Source: Paenibacillus sp. yr247 (GTDB lineage Bacteria; Bacillota; Bacilli; Paenibacillales; NBRC-103111). From it: a stretch of 64,000 bases of DNA. The stretch is from contig NZ_FNIF01000018.1 in NCBI RefSeq assembly GCF_900103825.1, positions 34,503 to 98,502 on the forward strand, in the 5' to 3' direction. Both the position numbers and the translations under genes were made by a program. The stretch's first letter is position 1. Each line of letters opens with the position of its first letter. Below the pieces are notes generated by a model. It worked only from the letters and a program-made list of their open reading frames with translations, did not search any database and was not told where the DNA came from. This document shows, in pieces, positions 28,860 to 39,112 of this stretch.

Positions 28860-29717
28860 TTATGCGTTCGCGTTAGCTCCAGCGACGATTTCCGAAATCT
28901 CTTGCGTAATCGAAGCTTGGCGTGCACGATTGTAAGCCAATGTGTAGCTGCTGATCATCTTCGTTGCATTCTTCGTTGCGGAGTTCATTGCTGTCATTCT
29001 CGCGCCAAACTCACTTGCTTTACCTTCCAGAACAGCACTGTAAATAAGCGTCTCAGCATATTTAGGGAGCAGTACTTCCAGAACGCCTTCCGGTGATGGC
29101 TCATACTCATAGCTAGCTGCAGCCACGCCGGATACATCTTCCATCGGAAGCAGACGAATCATGGTTGGAATTTGGGTAATCGCGTTTTGGAACTTGTTGT
29201 AAATCAGGAACAGTTGGTCATACGTACCGTTAACGAAATTAGCGACCGCTGCTGTTGCAACAGGCTTAATATCCGAGAATTTCGGCGTATCCGGAACTCC
29301 GGTTACTTCTTCAACAATCGGAATATTTCGTTTCGAGAAGAAATTGCTTCCCTTTCGTCCGATTACGAAAACGGAGTACTCAGCTGTTGATTTATGATTT
29401 TCACGAATTTCAGTCATTGCTTTACGCAACACGTTTGCGTTGTAACCACCAGCGAGACCACGATCGGAAGTAATGACCAAATAGGCCGTTTTCTTCACTT
29501 CACGTGATTGCAGCATCGGGTGCTTCACGCCTTTAGTGCCAGCTGCAATGCTTGCAACCACTTCCTTCAACTTCTCGGAGTACGGACGTGCCGCTTCCGC
29601 TGATTGCTGCGCTCTACGTAAGTTCGCTGCTGCAACCATTTCCATTGCTCTCGTGATTTGCTTCGTGCTTTGTGTGGATTTGATTTGGCGCTTAATCTCG
29701 CGCATTCCTTTTGCCAT
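28860..29717 (-). CDS. atpG: F1 ATP synthase subunit gamma
   Basis: Rotor shaft subunit of F1, 285 residues. The N-terminal coiled-coil helix MREIKRQIKSTQSTKQITRA, the central SDRGLAGGYN and the C-terminal helix ATKMISSYTLAYNRARQASI are typical. The 127 bp gap to atpA contains several small hairpins. Confidence 0.97.
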   Translation of the reverse strand: MAKGMREIKRQIKSTQSTKQITRAMEMVAAANLRRAQQSAEAARPYSEKLKEVVASIAAGTKGVKHPMLQSREVKKTAYLVITSDRGLAGGYNANVLRKAMTEIRENHKSTAEYSVFVIGRKGSNFFSKRNIPIVEEVTGVPDTPKFSDIKPVATAAVANFVNGTYDQLFLIYNKFQNAITQIPTMIRLLPMEDVSGVAAASYEYEPSPEGVLEVLLPKYAETLIYSAVLEGKASEFGARMTAMNSATKNATKMISSYTLAYNRARQASITQEISEIVAGANANA

Positions 29718-29844
29718 ACCTGCTCACCTCTCTTTTGAGGCTTAGAAAAGCCTTCATTCGAAGACCTGAATTCAGGCGTCCGCCTGCCCAGGATTCACAT
29801 GGTAGGGAGAGCTTCACTTCAACAGGAAGCTCTGCCATCATGAT

Positions 29845-31365
<1,521 letters not shown>

Positions 31366-31391
31366 TCACCCCTATTCTTACAGTGCTTATA

Positions 31392-31925
31392 TTAAACTAA
31401 CGCTTTGGCCAAACGATCAAGTTTGCCTGCCAAGCTTCCATCATATAAACGATCACCGATTCGCACTTGAATACCGCCGAGCAGTTTAGGTTCAACCACA
31501 GACGAAACACGGATCGTTTTACCTGTTACTTTACTGAAATGTGAAGCAATCTCAGCTTGCTGTTCATCCGAAAGTACGAATGCCGAGTATACCGTCGCAC
31601 TCGCTTGACCGAGCGCTTCATTCGCAACCTTAGCATAGTCACTCGCCAAAGCAGAAATAATCGACTGTCTACCTTTATCAATCAAGACAAGCAGCGTGTT
31701 CCACACCGGTTCGGAAACTTTGCCTTCGAAAATCTGCTTCAGCAGGTCCGTTTTAGCGGAATTCCCGATGTTCGGATGGTTCAGGAACTTCTGCAAGTCT
31801 GCATTATCCCTAATCGCACTAGCTACAGATTTAAGCTCATCTTCAACTTGGGAAATAATAATCTTTTCCTTTGCTACTTCGAATAAAGCTTTGGCATAAC
31901 GCTTCGCTACGACGATGTCACTCAT
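31392..31925 (-). CDS. atpH: ATP synthase subunit delta
   Basis: Peripheral-stalk subunit joining F1 to the b subunits (177 residues). The N-terminal VAKRYAKALFEVAKEK and the C-terminal VVEPKLLGGIQVRIGDRLYDGS are family hallmarks. Its start overlaps the end of atpF by 4 bp, so translation is coupled. Confidence 0.96.
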   Translation of the reverse strand: MSDIVVAKRYAKALFEVAKEKIIISQVEDELKSVASAIRDNADLQKFLNHPNIGNSAKTDLLKQIFEGKVSEPVWNTLLVLIDKGRQSIISALASDYAKVANEALGQASATVYSAFVLSDEQQAEIASHFSKVTGKTIRVSSVVEPKLLGGIQVRIGDRLYDGSLAGKLDRLAKALV

Positions 31926-32407
31926 ACGTTGCCTCCTACCTCTTTGAGGTAATGCTCAACAAGTTCTTCTTGTGACTTTTCGTCGATTTGTTTCTCAATA
32001 ATTTTGGATGCGATCAGAACGGACATCGCGCCTACTTGGCTGCGAAGAGCGGCAACCGCTTTGTTCTTCTCATTTTCGATATCTTTCAGCGCTTCGTCTT
32101 TCAGACGATTTGCTTCTGCACTAGCTGCGTGAATAATATCATCAGCTTGCTTGGAGCCTGTGTGCTTTGCTTGTTCAATGATGTCGTAAGCTTCCTTACG
32201 AGTTTGTTGCAGCGCTTGCTTTTGTTCCTCCAACAGTTGCTCAGCCTGCTTGCGGCTAGTTTCAGCTGTTTGAATTTGGTCTTTCACCAATTGTCTGCGT
32301 TTCTCCATCATGCCGAACAGAGGACCGAACGCAAATTTAGAAAGCAACAAATATAAAATTAAGAACGCGATAAGTTGTATCCAAAATGTGGACCATTCAA
32401 TATGCAA
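31922..32407 (-). CDS. atpF: ATP synthase subunit b
   Basis: Membrane-anchored peripheral-stalk subunit (161 residues). One N-terminal hydrophobic helix (about 8-28, containing IAFLILYLLLSKFAFGPL) is followed by a long charged coiled coil. The 78 bp spacer to atpE can form a GC-rich hairpin (GGCGTTGATGGC with GCCACCACGCC). Confidence 0.96.
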   Translation of the reverse strand: MHIEWSTFWIQLIAFLILYLLLSKFAFGPLFGMMEKRRQLVKDQIQTAETSRKQAEQLLEEQKQALQQTRKEAYDIIEQAKHTGSKQADDIIHAASAEANRLKDEALKDIENEKNKAVAALRSQVGAMSVLIASKIIEKQIDEKSQEELVEHYLKEVGGNV

Positions 32408-32485
32408 GTAACGTCACTCCCTTCTGATAACATGGGCAAAACGAAGGCGTGGTGGCGACTACGGCCATCAACGCCAAGCGGTTTC

Positions 32486-32725
<240 letters not shown>

Positions 32726-32788
32726 TTAAACTCTTAGGTTTTTGTTGTTTTATAAGTGACTCGAGACTTCCCGAGGTAAGTCTTACTC

Positions 32789-33496
32789 TTAATGCTGTTC
32801 TTCATGAATCAACGTTTGCGAGATGTAAACCATTGTCAGCATCGTGAATACGAAGGCTTGAATTGCACCAACGAACACACTGAAGCCCTGCCATACGAAG
32901 AGAGGCGCAATTCCAAACCAACCTGCTCCAACAATGACAGATATCATGATTTCACCTGCATAAATGTTACCGTAAAGACGGAAAGCGAGTGTAAGCGGCT
33001 TTGATACAACTTCAATTAAATGAAGGATCAACATTGCCCCTTTGAACTCAAAATAATGCGCGAAGTAATGTTTTGTGTTACGTGTTATCCCTAAGAAGTG
33101 ACTTAGTACGATAACGATAACGGTTAATGCTCCTGTTACTGCGATATCAGCAGTCGGCGATTTCCACCAAGATACATGATCTTCTGTCACGATCGAGAAA
33201 GGAAGGCCGAGCATGTTGCCGATAAAGATATACATAATGAGCGTAAGACCAAGTGCGATAAACCCTTTGCCATGCTTCGAACCAATTGTGCTTCCGATAA
33301 TACCTTCTACAAATTCAATGGTCCATTCCATAAAATTTTGTAACTTCGAAGGATTTGTAACAGATGCTCGGCTGGCGCCTGCAATAGCTAGAATAAGCAC
33401 AATAATGGTGGTAATTCCGATCATCATAAGAGCTGATGCGTCGAAGTGAATGCCCATCCACTCAAACTCTGGTGCGTGATGTTCCATGTTTTCCAT
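32789..33496 (-). CDS. atpB: ATP synthase subunit a
   Basis: Fo stator channel subunit with about six membrane helices (235 residues). The essential Arg is in KPLTLAFRLYGNIYAGEIM. The frame opens at 33511, but ATG 33496 has AAAGGGGTG upstream and is preferred. Confidence 0.96.
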   Translation of the reverse strand: MENMEHHAPEFEWMGIHFDASALMMIGITTIIVLILAIAGASRASVTNPSKLQNFMEWTIEFVEGIIGSTIGSKHGKGFIALGLTLIMYIFIGNMLGLPFSIVTEDHVSWWKSPTADIAVTGALTVIVIVLSHFLGITRNTKHYFAHYFEFKGAMLILHLIEVVSKPLTLAFRLYGNIYAGEIMISVIVGAGWFGIAPLFVWQGFSVFVGAIQAFVFTMLTMVYISQTLIHEEQH

Positions 33497-33520
33497 TTTC
33501 ACCCCTTTCATCGAATGGAA

Positions 33521-33904
33521 TTACTTCTCAGACTTCCTAATAGAAAGAATACCCAGTACGAGTGTTGCCAATTGAGCAAAAAAGTATCCAACGATCGTCG
33601 TAGGTAGCGCGATGTGTTCTGGATACCGGACGGCAACCAAACCAGCGAAACCAGCAATTGCTGCTCTTGTCAGAAAACCTAGGGTCACCTTGCGCCCCTT
33701 CTGCTCTATCGCAGCTGCTGCCAACTTGTTAATCTTCCAGGCTAGAAACCTTGCATTCACCATACTTGCTAAAGAACCAAGCATAATTCCGGCAATGTAA
33801 ACCCGGTAATCGACAAGAAGCGCCCATGCAGCCAAACAAAAGGATAAAAAGAAAAGAAACACATTTTGAACTGTTTTCAGAGTGGCTGAAAAGTCATCCA
33901 TCAT
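33521..33904 (-). CDS. atpI: ATP synthase subunit I (AtpI)
   Basis: Small membrane protein of 127 residues with four hydrophobic segments, matching the AtpI family found at the head of atp operons and proposed to assist c-ring assembly or Mg2+ supply. It follows the AtpZ-like gene with a 4 bp overlap and precedes atpB. Confidence 0.85.
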   Translation of the reverse strand: MMDDFSATLKTVQNVFLFFLSFCLAAWALLVDYRVYIAGIMLGSLASMVNARFLAWKINKLAAAAIEQKGRKVTLGFLTRAAIAGFAGLVAVRYPEHIALPTTIVGYFFAQLATLVLGILSIRKSEK

Positions 33905-34122
33905 AGCCCTCCGTACTGCTTTATCATGAAGTAAATGCTAATGATTCCGGTTACAAGCCCGAGCATGAACCCGCCCAACAACCAGAGCTGTCCCCCTAGC
34001 ATGTGACTCAACCATTCGCCGAACCAATATCCGGCTAGTAAACAAACTACAAGGTCAATACCAATTGCGCTAGTTAACGCTGCTGCTCGCCACGGATTAT
34101 CTTTGGGATCTGGCCGTTTCAT
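33901..34122 (-). CDS. AtpZ/AtpI-family small membrane protein
   Basis: A 73-residue protein with two hydrophobic hairpin segments (IGIDLVVCLLAGYWFGEWLS and LLGGFMLGLVTGIISIYFMI) and a conserved Gly-rich turn, typical of the AtpZ (AtpI-related) family that heads atp operons. The open frame can be read from ATG 34146, but that region is the hairpin repeat. The AGGAGG site lies just before ATG 34122 (MKRPDPKDNPW), which is the better start. Confidence 0.83.
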   Translation of the reverse strand: MKRPDPKDNPWRAAALTSAIGIDLVVCLLAGYWFGEWLSHMLGGQLWLLGGFMLGLVTGIISIYFMIKQYGGL

Positions 34123-34132
34123 CGCATCCTCC

Positions 34133-34171
34133 TGAGAGTTTTCCACATGGGAAAACCCGCTTCGTAGGCAT
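34133..34171 (-). repeat. Hairpin repeat copy in the atp operon leader
   Basis: Arms GTTTTCC and GGAAAAC around a five-base loop, flanked by a CTTCGTAGGCAT box. It lies between the atp promoter (34192-34221) and the AtpZ-like gene, so it would be part of the operon's 5' untranslated leader. Confidence 0.8.
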
Positions 34172-34191
34172 AGTGCTACGAATCCTCATCC

Positions 34192-34221
34192 ATTGTATCG
34201 AAGCGATGCAAGGTTTGTCAA
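34192..34221 (-). promoter_or_regulatory. Sigma-A promoter of the ATP synthase operon
   Basis: On the minus strand, perfect TTGACA (34221-34216), 18 bp spacer, TACAAT (34197-34192). Transcription would start near 34185, about 60 bp before the AtpZ-like gene. Confidence 0.78.
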
Positions 34222-34345
34222 TTGACGGAACTTCCTTTGTCGCTTCACACGAAACTCCTCAAATCCTTGCGGCTCTAAGGTTTGCGGGTTTCCAAACCAA
34301 ACAGTCGAACTGTACGCTGTAGCGTTTGTCATGATTTTGTCACGG

Positions 34346-35482
34346 TTAGAATGCTTCTGGACGCTCTGAGGTCTTTCCGAAGTGGTGCAGAATCGCTTGA
34401 ACGATGCGTTCTGACGCTTTACCATCACCGTAAGGATTGGCGGCTTGACTCATTTTTTTGTATAAATCTGGATCCATTAGAAGCGCGCGAGCACGCTCAT
34501 AGACTTTCTCCTCATTCGTGCCTACAAGCTCCAACGTTCCTGCCTGTATACCTTCAGGACGCTCTGTTGTATCACGCAGAACAAGAACAGGCACACCAAA
34601 AGACGGCGCTTCTTCTTGAAGACCGCCAGAGTCTGTCAGGATCATATGTGCGTGCGGATAGAAATTATGGAACTCGAACACATCAAAAGGCTCTACCAGC
34701 TTGATGCGGGGGTGATTGCCAAGAATCTCATGTGCAGGTTCTTTAACAGCGGGACTCGGATGCACAGGATAAACGATCGCAATATCTTCGAACTCATCAG
34801 CGATCCGCTTCACAGCACGGAAAATTTGACGATGCGGCTCACCTTGCGCTTCACGGCGATGCGCCGTCATCAGGATTAATTTACGGCCCGCTGCCCACTC
34901 CAGAACAGGGTGCTCGAATTTCTGCTGTACCGTGTATTTAAATACATCCGTGACGGTATTTCCCGTCACATAAATCTGGGACTCGGCTTTATTTTCCTTA
35001 CGCAGATTATCCGCCGATTGTTGAGTTGGAGCAAAGTGCAGATCAGCCAAAACGCCCGTTAATTGACGATTCATTTCCTCCGGGTAAGGAGACATTTTGT
35101 TCCATGTACGAAGACCTGCTTCGACATGGCCCACTTGGATTTGCTGCATGAACGCCGCATAGCTCGCAAGGAATGTTGTCAACGTATCACCGTGCACGAG
35201 AATCAGATCCGGCTTCGCTTCTTGGAAGACAGGCTCCAAACCTTGCAGCACACGTATCGTAATTTCATTCAATGTTTGACGGTCTTTCATGACGTTCAAG
35301 TCGAAATCAGGTGTAATTTTGAAAATATCGAGTACCTGGTCCAGCATCTGGCGATGCTGCGCCGTCACACAGACGAGAGACTCAATATGCTCAGGATGCT
35401 TCTCGAGCTCCAAAATAAGCGGAGCCATCTTAATCGCTTCGGGTCTAGTTCCGAAGATTGTAATGACTTTTAGACGTTTCAT
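34346..35482 (-). CDS. wecB: UDP-N-acetylglucosamine 2-epimerase (non-hydrolysing)
   Basis: Interconverts UDP-GlcNAc and UDP-ManNAc (378 residues, GT-B fold). Family motifs: ITIFGTRPEAIKMAPLILEL at the N-terminus, VHGDTLTTFLASYAAF, GHVEAGLRT, and LTDSGGLQEEAPSFGVPVL. UDP-ManNAc feeds teichoic acid linkage units and the ManNAc-containing secondary cell wall polysaccharide that CsaB pyruvylates, linking this gene to csaB and the SLH protease. Three tandem hairpin repeats precede it. In B. subtilis the orthologue is called mnaA. Confidence 0.95.
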   Translation of the reverse strand: MKRLKVITIFGTRPEAIKMAPLILELEKHPEHIESLVCVTAQHRQMLDQVLDIFKITPDFDLNVMKDRQTLNEITIRVLQGLEPVFQEAKPDLILVHGDTLTTFLASYAAFMQQIQVGHVEAGLRTWNKMSPYPEEMNRQLTGVLADLHFAPTQQSADNLRKENKAESQIYVTGNTVTDVFKYTVQQKFEHPVLEWAAGRKLILMTAHRREAQGEPHRQIFRAVKRIADEFEDIAIVYPVHPSPAVKEPAHEILGNHPRIKLVEPFDVFEFHNFYPHAHMILTDSGGLQEEAPSFGVPVLVLRDTTERPEGIQAGTLELVGTNEEKVYERARALLMDPDLYKKMSQAANPYGDGKASERIVQAILHHFGKTSERPEAF

Positions 35483-35494
35483 TGGTTTCTCCCC

Positions 35495-35614
35495 TTAAAG
35501 CTTTGCGTAGCAAAGCTAGCTTCGTAAGCATGGACCTTAGAGCTTTCCGTTGGAAAGCTGACTTCGTAAGCGTGAACGCTAGAGCTATCGAAAGGAAAAG
35601 CTTCTTCGTTAGCC
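35495..35614 (-). repeat. Three tandem hairpin repeats between upp and the epimerase gene
   Basis: Copies at 35495-35531 (arms AGCTTTGC/GCAAAGCT), 35537-35572 (arms AGCTTTCC/GGAAAGCT) and 35580-35614 (degenerate stem), period about 42 bp. Almost the whole upp-wecB spacer consists of them. The first two arm pairs differ by a compensatory G/C swap. Confidence 0.88.
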
Positions 35615-35616
35615 TA

Positions 35617-36246
35617 CTATTTAGTTCCGAACAGACGATCTCCCGCGTCTCCAAGCCCTGGTACGATATAGCCATGATCGTTTAAGTAGTCATCCACTGC
35701 GGCTACGTAAATATCAACGTCGGGGTGCTCTTGTTGAACGGCTTTGATCCCTTCTGGCGCAGCAATTAAGCACATCAGCTTCATTTGCGTACAGCCTCTG
35801 CGTTTCAGTACTTCTATCGCTGCTATCGCAGATCCGCCTGTTGCCAGCATCGGGTCAATAACAATTAACTCCCGTTCCAAGACATCCGTTGGCAGCTTTA
35901 CATAATACTCAACAGGCTGAAGCGTATCGGGATCACGATATAAGCCAACATGTCCAACCTTAGCAGCCGGAATCAGCTTAAGTATCCCATCTACCATACC
36001 CAAACCTGCACGCAGGATAGGAATGAGTCCGAGCATTCTGCCAGAAATAATTCGGCAATCCGCTGTCGTAACAGGTGTTTTCACCTGAATATGCTCAAGC
36101 GGAATTTCTCTCGTAATCTCATAAGCCATCAAGGTCGCAACTTCATCAACGAGCTCTCGAAAGTCCTTCGTGTTCGTATTCTCATCCCGAATATAGGTCA
36201 GCTTATGTTGGATAAGCGGATGATCACAAATAAATAACTTCCCCAT
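35617..36246 (-). CDS. upp: Uracil phosphoribosyltransferase
   Basis: Salvage enzyme making UMP from uracil and PRPP (209 residues). The PRPP-binding loop is in [20 protein letters not shown], and the uracil-site tail is [17 protein letters not shown]. The frame opens at 36288, but ATG 36246 with TAGGAGG gives the normal start [20 protein letters not shown]. As in B. subtilis it lies between glyA and the atp genes. Confidence 0.97.
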   Translation of the reverse strand: MGKLFICDHPLIQHKLTYIRDENTNTKDFRELVDEVATLMAYEITREIPLEHIQVKTPVTTADCRIISGRMLGLIPILRAGLGMVDGILKLIPAAKVGHVGLYRDPDTLQPVEYYVKLPTDVLERELIVIDPMLATGGSAIAAIEVLKRRGCTQMKLMCLIAAPEGIKAVQQEHPDVDIYVAAVDDYLNDHGYIVPGLGDAGDRLFGTK

Positions 36247-36320
36247 AAATTTCCTCCTAAAAAGCTGCGTATTATATGTATTTCGCAAAAAATTACGCCA
36301 TGGTACGACAAACCTCGTCC

Positions 36321-36329
36321 ATTATATCA
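36321..36329 (-). promoter_or_regulatory. Candidate extended -10 promoter of upp
   Basis: On the minus strand TGATATAAT lies about 75 bp before the upp start. There is no good -35 element, so the extended TG motif is the main support. Confidence 0.4.
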
Positions 36330-36389
36330 TATGTTATCCAACTTATCCTCTGAAAAACCGAAGCTTCCATGAATTACTTTTTCAAAGTA

Positions 36390-36421
36390 AAGAAAACCGC
36401 TGGGATTAATCTCCCTAGCGG
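36390..36421 (-). terminator. Intrinsic terminator after glyA
   Basis: On the minus strand CCGCTAGGG pairs with CCCAGCGG and is followed by TTTTCTTT, about 40 bp after the glyA stop codon. It closes the rpiB-ywlG-glyA unit. Confidence 0.8.
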
Positions 36422-36463
36422 CTTCGGCTATCGTAATCTCAAATAGTTTTTTTCAAATAAGGA

Positions 36464-37714
36464 TTAATAAGTCAAACCTGGGTAGAGGGGATACTGCGCA
36501 GTCAAATCTTTTACTAAACCGCGAGCTTTCTCTAAAACGGTTTCGTCTTTCGGGTTTTTAAGGGTAAGTCCTATTACTTTCGCGATTGTTTTCATCGCTT
36601 CTTCACCCATGCCACGGGACGTTACAGCCGGTGTACCCAAACGGATACCGCTTGTGATGAACGGACTTGTTGGGTCAAAAGGAATCGCGTTTTTGTTTGC
36701 TGTAATACCGATTTCGTCCAACACGTGCTCAGCATCTTTACCCGAGATGTTCAGGTTGCGCAAATCAACCAGCATCAAGTGGTTATCTGTACCGCCGGAA
36801 ACGAGGTTAATCCCTTCAGCTGTTAGAGCAGTCGCCAATGCTTGTGCATTGTTGATCACGTTTTGTCCGTAAGTTTTGAAATCCGGTTGCAGGGCTTCAC
36901 CGAAGGATACAGCTTTTGCTGCGATTGTGTGCATCAAAGGACCGCCTTGGGAACCAGGGAATACCGCTTTATCAATCGCTGCAGCCCAAGCTTTTCGAGT
37001 AAGAATCATACCGCCGCGAGGACCGCGAAGCGTTTTGTGCGTTGTAGTTGTTACGAAATGTGCGTGTGGCACTGGATTCGGATGCAGGCCAGCTGCAACA
37101 AGACCAGCAATATGAGCCATATCGACGAAGAACAGCGCCCCAACATCGTTAGCGATAGAAGCCAATGCTTCGAAATCGATCGTACGCGGGTAAGCACTTG
37201 CGCCAGCTACGAGCATGCGAGGCTTATGTTTGAATGCTGCTTTGCGAACATCATCGTAGTCAATGCGGAAATCTTTTTCGCTTACGCCGTAAGCTACGAA
37301 GTTATATAGAATACCGGATGCATTTACCGGGCTACCATGCGTTAAGTGACCGCCATGTGCCAAATTCATGCCAAGCACAGTATCTCCAGGGTTAAGAGCT
37401 GCCAGATAAACAGCCATGTTCGCTTGTGCGCCGGAATGCGGTTGAACGTTCGCGTGTTCAGCACCGAAAAGCTCTTTCGCGCGATCACGGGCGATATTTT
37501 CTACAATGTCTACATACTCACAGCCTCCGTAGTATCTTTTGCCTGGGTAGCCTTCTGCGTATTTGTTCGTCAGAACCGTACCCATAGCTTCAAGTACAGC
37601 TTGGCTAACAATGTTCTCAGAGGCAATAAGCTCGATTTTGTCACGTTGACGGCCAAGTTCTAGATTCATCGCTTCTACAATTTTAGGATCTTGTTTACTC
37701 AAAAAATTTGTCAT
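36464..37714 (-). CDS. glyA: Serine hydroxymethyltransferase
   Basis: PLP enzyme converting serine and tetrahydrofolate to glycine and 5,10-methylene-THF (416 residues). The PLP lysine is in [16 protein letters not shown], and [20 protein letters not shown] is the family signature. It is the third gene of a unit headed by a ZTP riboswitch (38962-39033), which fits its role in one-carbon supply for purine synthesis. The ribosome binding site TAGGAGG is perfect. Confidence 0.97.
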   Translation of the reverse strand: MTNFLSKQDPKIVEAMNLELGRQRDKIELIASENIVSQAVLEAMGTVLTNKYAEGYPGKRYYGGCEYVDIVENIARDRAKELFGAEHANVQPHSGAQANMAVYLAALNPGDTVLGMNLAHGGHLTHGSPVNASGILYNFVAYGVSEKDFRIDYDDVRKAAFKHKPRMLVAGASAYPRTIDFEALASIANDVGALFFVDMAHIAGLVAAGLHPNPVPHAHFVTTTTHKTLRGPRGGMILTRKAWAAAIDKAVFPGSQGGPLMHTIAAKAVSFGEALQPDFKTYGQNVINNAQALATALTAEGINLVSGGTDNHLMLVDLRNLNISGKDAEHVLDEIGITANKNAIPFDPTSPFITSGIRLGTPAVTSRGMGEEAMKTIAKVIGLTLKNPKDETVLEKARGLVKDLTAQYPLYPGLTY

Positions 37715-37772
37715 ATCAAATTCCTCCTACAGGATAGTCTTATCTGTTAAGTCTTCATTCAATGAGTAATAG

Positions 37773-38378
37773 CTAACAATCCGCATCAGGAGCGGCTGTT
37801 CGATAGAGCTGATCAGCGATATCCTGTGAATATACAGCCCTTATACCGCCGACCAGCTTAGGCCGGGTAAAAGCCATCGTTACATAGGCATGCCCAATGT
37901 TTCGCACTGGCGGCCTTGCAGGCACAGCTACTCGACGCAGATGCATCCCGATGAGCGTACTGCCGATATCAATTCCGGCATGTGCCTGAATGGTTTCGAC
38001 AACGACCGGCTTCGCGAAGTGACGATACGCGTAAGTGGCCATCGAGCCTCCAGCCTTTGGAACCGGAATAACAGATACGGGCTCGAGCTGAGGCGCTTGC
38101 AATAGCAGTTCTTCCTCAATGACGATCGCGCGGTTCAAATGCTCACAGCATTGAAAGGCTAAGTGCAGCCCGAACTCGCGGCAAATACGCTGCGCTGTTT
38201 CAAAAATCGGCTTCGCCGCATCCAGCGTACCCGATGTACCGATCTGTTGCCCGAGAATTTCACTCGTACTCGTTCCGATGACCAGAATGTGACCTGGCCG
38301 CAAACTGCCCACTTTGACCAACTCTCGAAGATTCGTTTCCAAAGCTTCCGCAATATTGTTAAGTATGGAATCTGTCAT
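37773..38378 (-). CDS. ywlG: TIGR01440 / UPF0340 family protein YwlG
   Basis: A protein of about 201 residues of the UPF0340 family, conserved next to glyA and rpiB in Bacillales. The segment RPGHILVIGTSTSEILGQQIG and the stretch HAGIDIGSTLIGMHLRRVAVP are typical. Biochemical role unknown. Two ATGs follow GGGGGA; the second (38378) has better spacing. Stop and start spacing to rpiB is 15 bp. Confidence 0.88.
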   Translation of the reverse strand: MTDSILNNIAEALETNLRELVKVGSLRPGHILVIGTSTSEILGQQIGTSGTLDAAKPIFETAQRICREFGLHLAFQCCEHLNRAIVIEEELLLQAPQLEPVSVIPVPKAGGSMATYAYRHFAKPVVVETIQAHAGIDIGSTLIGMHLRRVAVPARPPVRNIGHAYVTMAFTRPKLVGGIRAVYSQDIADQLYRTAAPDADC

Positions 38379-38393
38379 CATTGTCCCCCGTTC

Positions 38394-38852
38394 CTAGGGA
38401 TGAATCGTGAAGCGATCTTCGATGCTTTGCACTTTATTAATTCGGTTCTTGTGCCGGACCCCTTCGGAAAACTCGGTTTCGAGCCAGATTTTTACGATTT
38501 CCTCAGCTACGCCCGGTCCAATAACACGTTCTCCCAACGCAAGCACATTCGTATCGTTGTGCTCGCGCGTCGCTTTTGCTGAAAATAGGTCATGTACGAG
38601 TGCACAGCGGATGCCAGGAACCTTATTCGCGGCAATCGACATCCCAATACCTGTTCCGCAAATCAGAATGCCTTTGTCAGCTTCGCCTGCTATCACTTGC
38701 TCACAAACTTGAAGCGCATAGTCGGGATAATCGACCGAATCTGCACAGCTGCAGCCATAATCTATGACTTGATGACCTAATGACTCAATAAAAGGAATGA
38801 TAACATCTTTCAAACGATAGCCTGCATGATCCGCACCTAAGGCAATTTTCAT
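38394..38852 (-). CDS. rpiB: Ribose-5-phosphate isomerase B
   Basis: RpiB/LacAB-family isomerase that interconverts ribose 5-phosphate and ribulose 5-phosphate (152 residues). The N-terminus IALGADHAGYRLKDVII, the catalytic-Cys loop GILICGTGIGMSIAANKVPG and REHNDTNVLALGERVIG are diagnostic. As first gene after a ZTP riboswitch it would supply ribose phosphate for PRPP and purines. The start has AAAGGAG upstream. Confidence 0.95.
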   Translation of the reverse strand: MKIALGADHAGYRLKDVIIPFIESLGHQVIDYGCSCADSVDYPDYALQVCEQVIAGEADKGILICGTGIGMSIAANKVPGIRCALVHDLFSAKATREHNDTNVLALGERVIGPGVAEEIVKIWLETEFSEGVRHKNRINKVQSIEDRFTIHP

Positions 38853-38920
38853 GAGTAGAACGCTCCTTTGTTTGTTCGAGTTCGACCATCCTATTATATC
38901 CCAAAGTTCACCAGAAAACG

Positions 38921-38962
38921 AAAAAAAGAGCGGACACGCTAGAATAAGCGCGTTGCTCTTTT
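38921..38962 (-). terminator. Expression-platform terminator of the ZTP riboswitch
   Basis: On the minus strand AAAAGAGCAACGCGCT pairs with AGCGTGTCCGCTCTTTT and is followed by a T run. It begins right at the conserved CCTGGGC end of the aptamer, so ligand binding could prevent terminator formation. It lies 69 bp before rpiB. Confidence 0.85.
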
Positions 38963-39033
38963 GCCCAGGCGACCGGCCGTATAGCTCAATGCTCCATTGT
39001 GGTTGCTCCCACTCGTCGCCAGTTACATTGAGT
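38962..39033 (-). ncRNA. ZTP (pfl) riboswitch aptamer upstream of rpiB-ywlG-glyA
   Basis: The minus strand contains, in order, a P1 arm CTCAATG, then ACTGGCGA, the hairpin GTGGGAGCAACCAC, GGAGC followed by the closing P1 arm CATTGAG, and the 3' domain GGTCGCCTGGGC. These are the conserved blocks of the ZTP riboswitch, which senses ZTP/ZMP accumulating when 10-formyl-THF is short. The terminator directly downstream and the glyA target gene three genes on support the call. Identified by motif recall, not by a covariance model. Confidence 0.85.
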
Positions 39034-39049
39034 CTTGATTGATATCTTT

Positions 39050-39078
39050 ATTTTATCGCATTCCGCCCGAGGTGTAAA
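39050..39078 (-). promoter_or_regulatory. Sigma-A promoter of the riboswitch-rpiB-ywlG-glyA unit
   Basis: On the minus strand TTTACA (39078-39073), 17 bp spacer, TAAAAT (39055-39050), placing the start of transcription a few bases before the aptamer's P1 helix. Confidence 0.75.
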
Positions 39079-39112
39079 GTTATATCCGCAATTCAGATAT
39101 CCATACTGCGTG

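Noticed and set aside
34186..34428. 80-codon minus-strand ORF between the epimerase and AtpZ-like genes
   Set aside because: It overlaps the epimerase 3' end and contains the atp promoter; no ribosome binding site and no family features.
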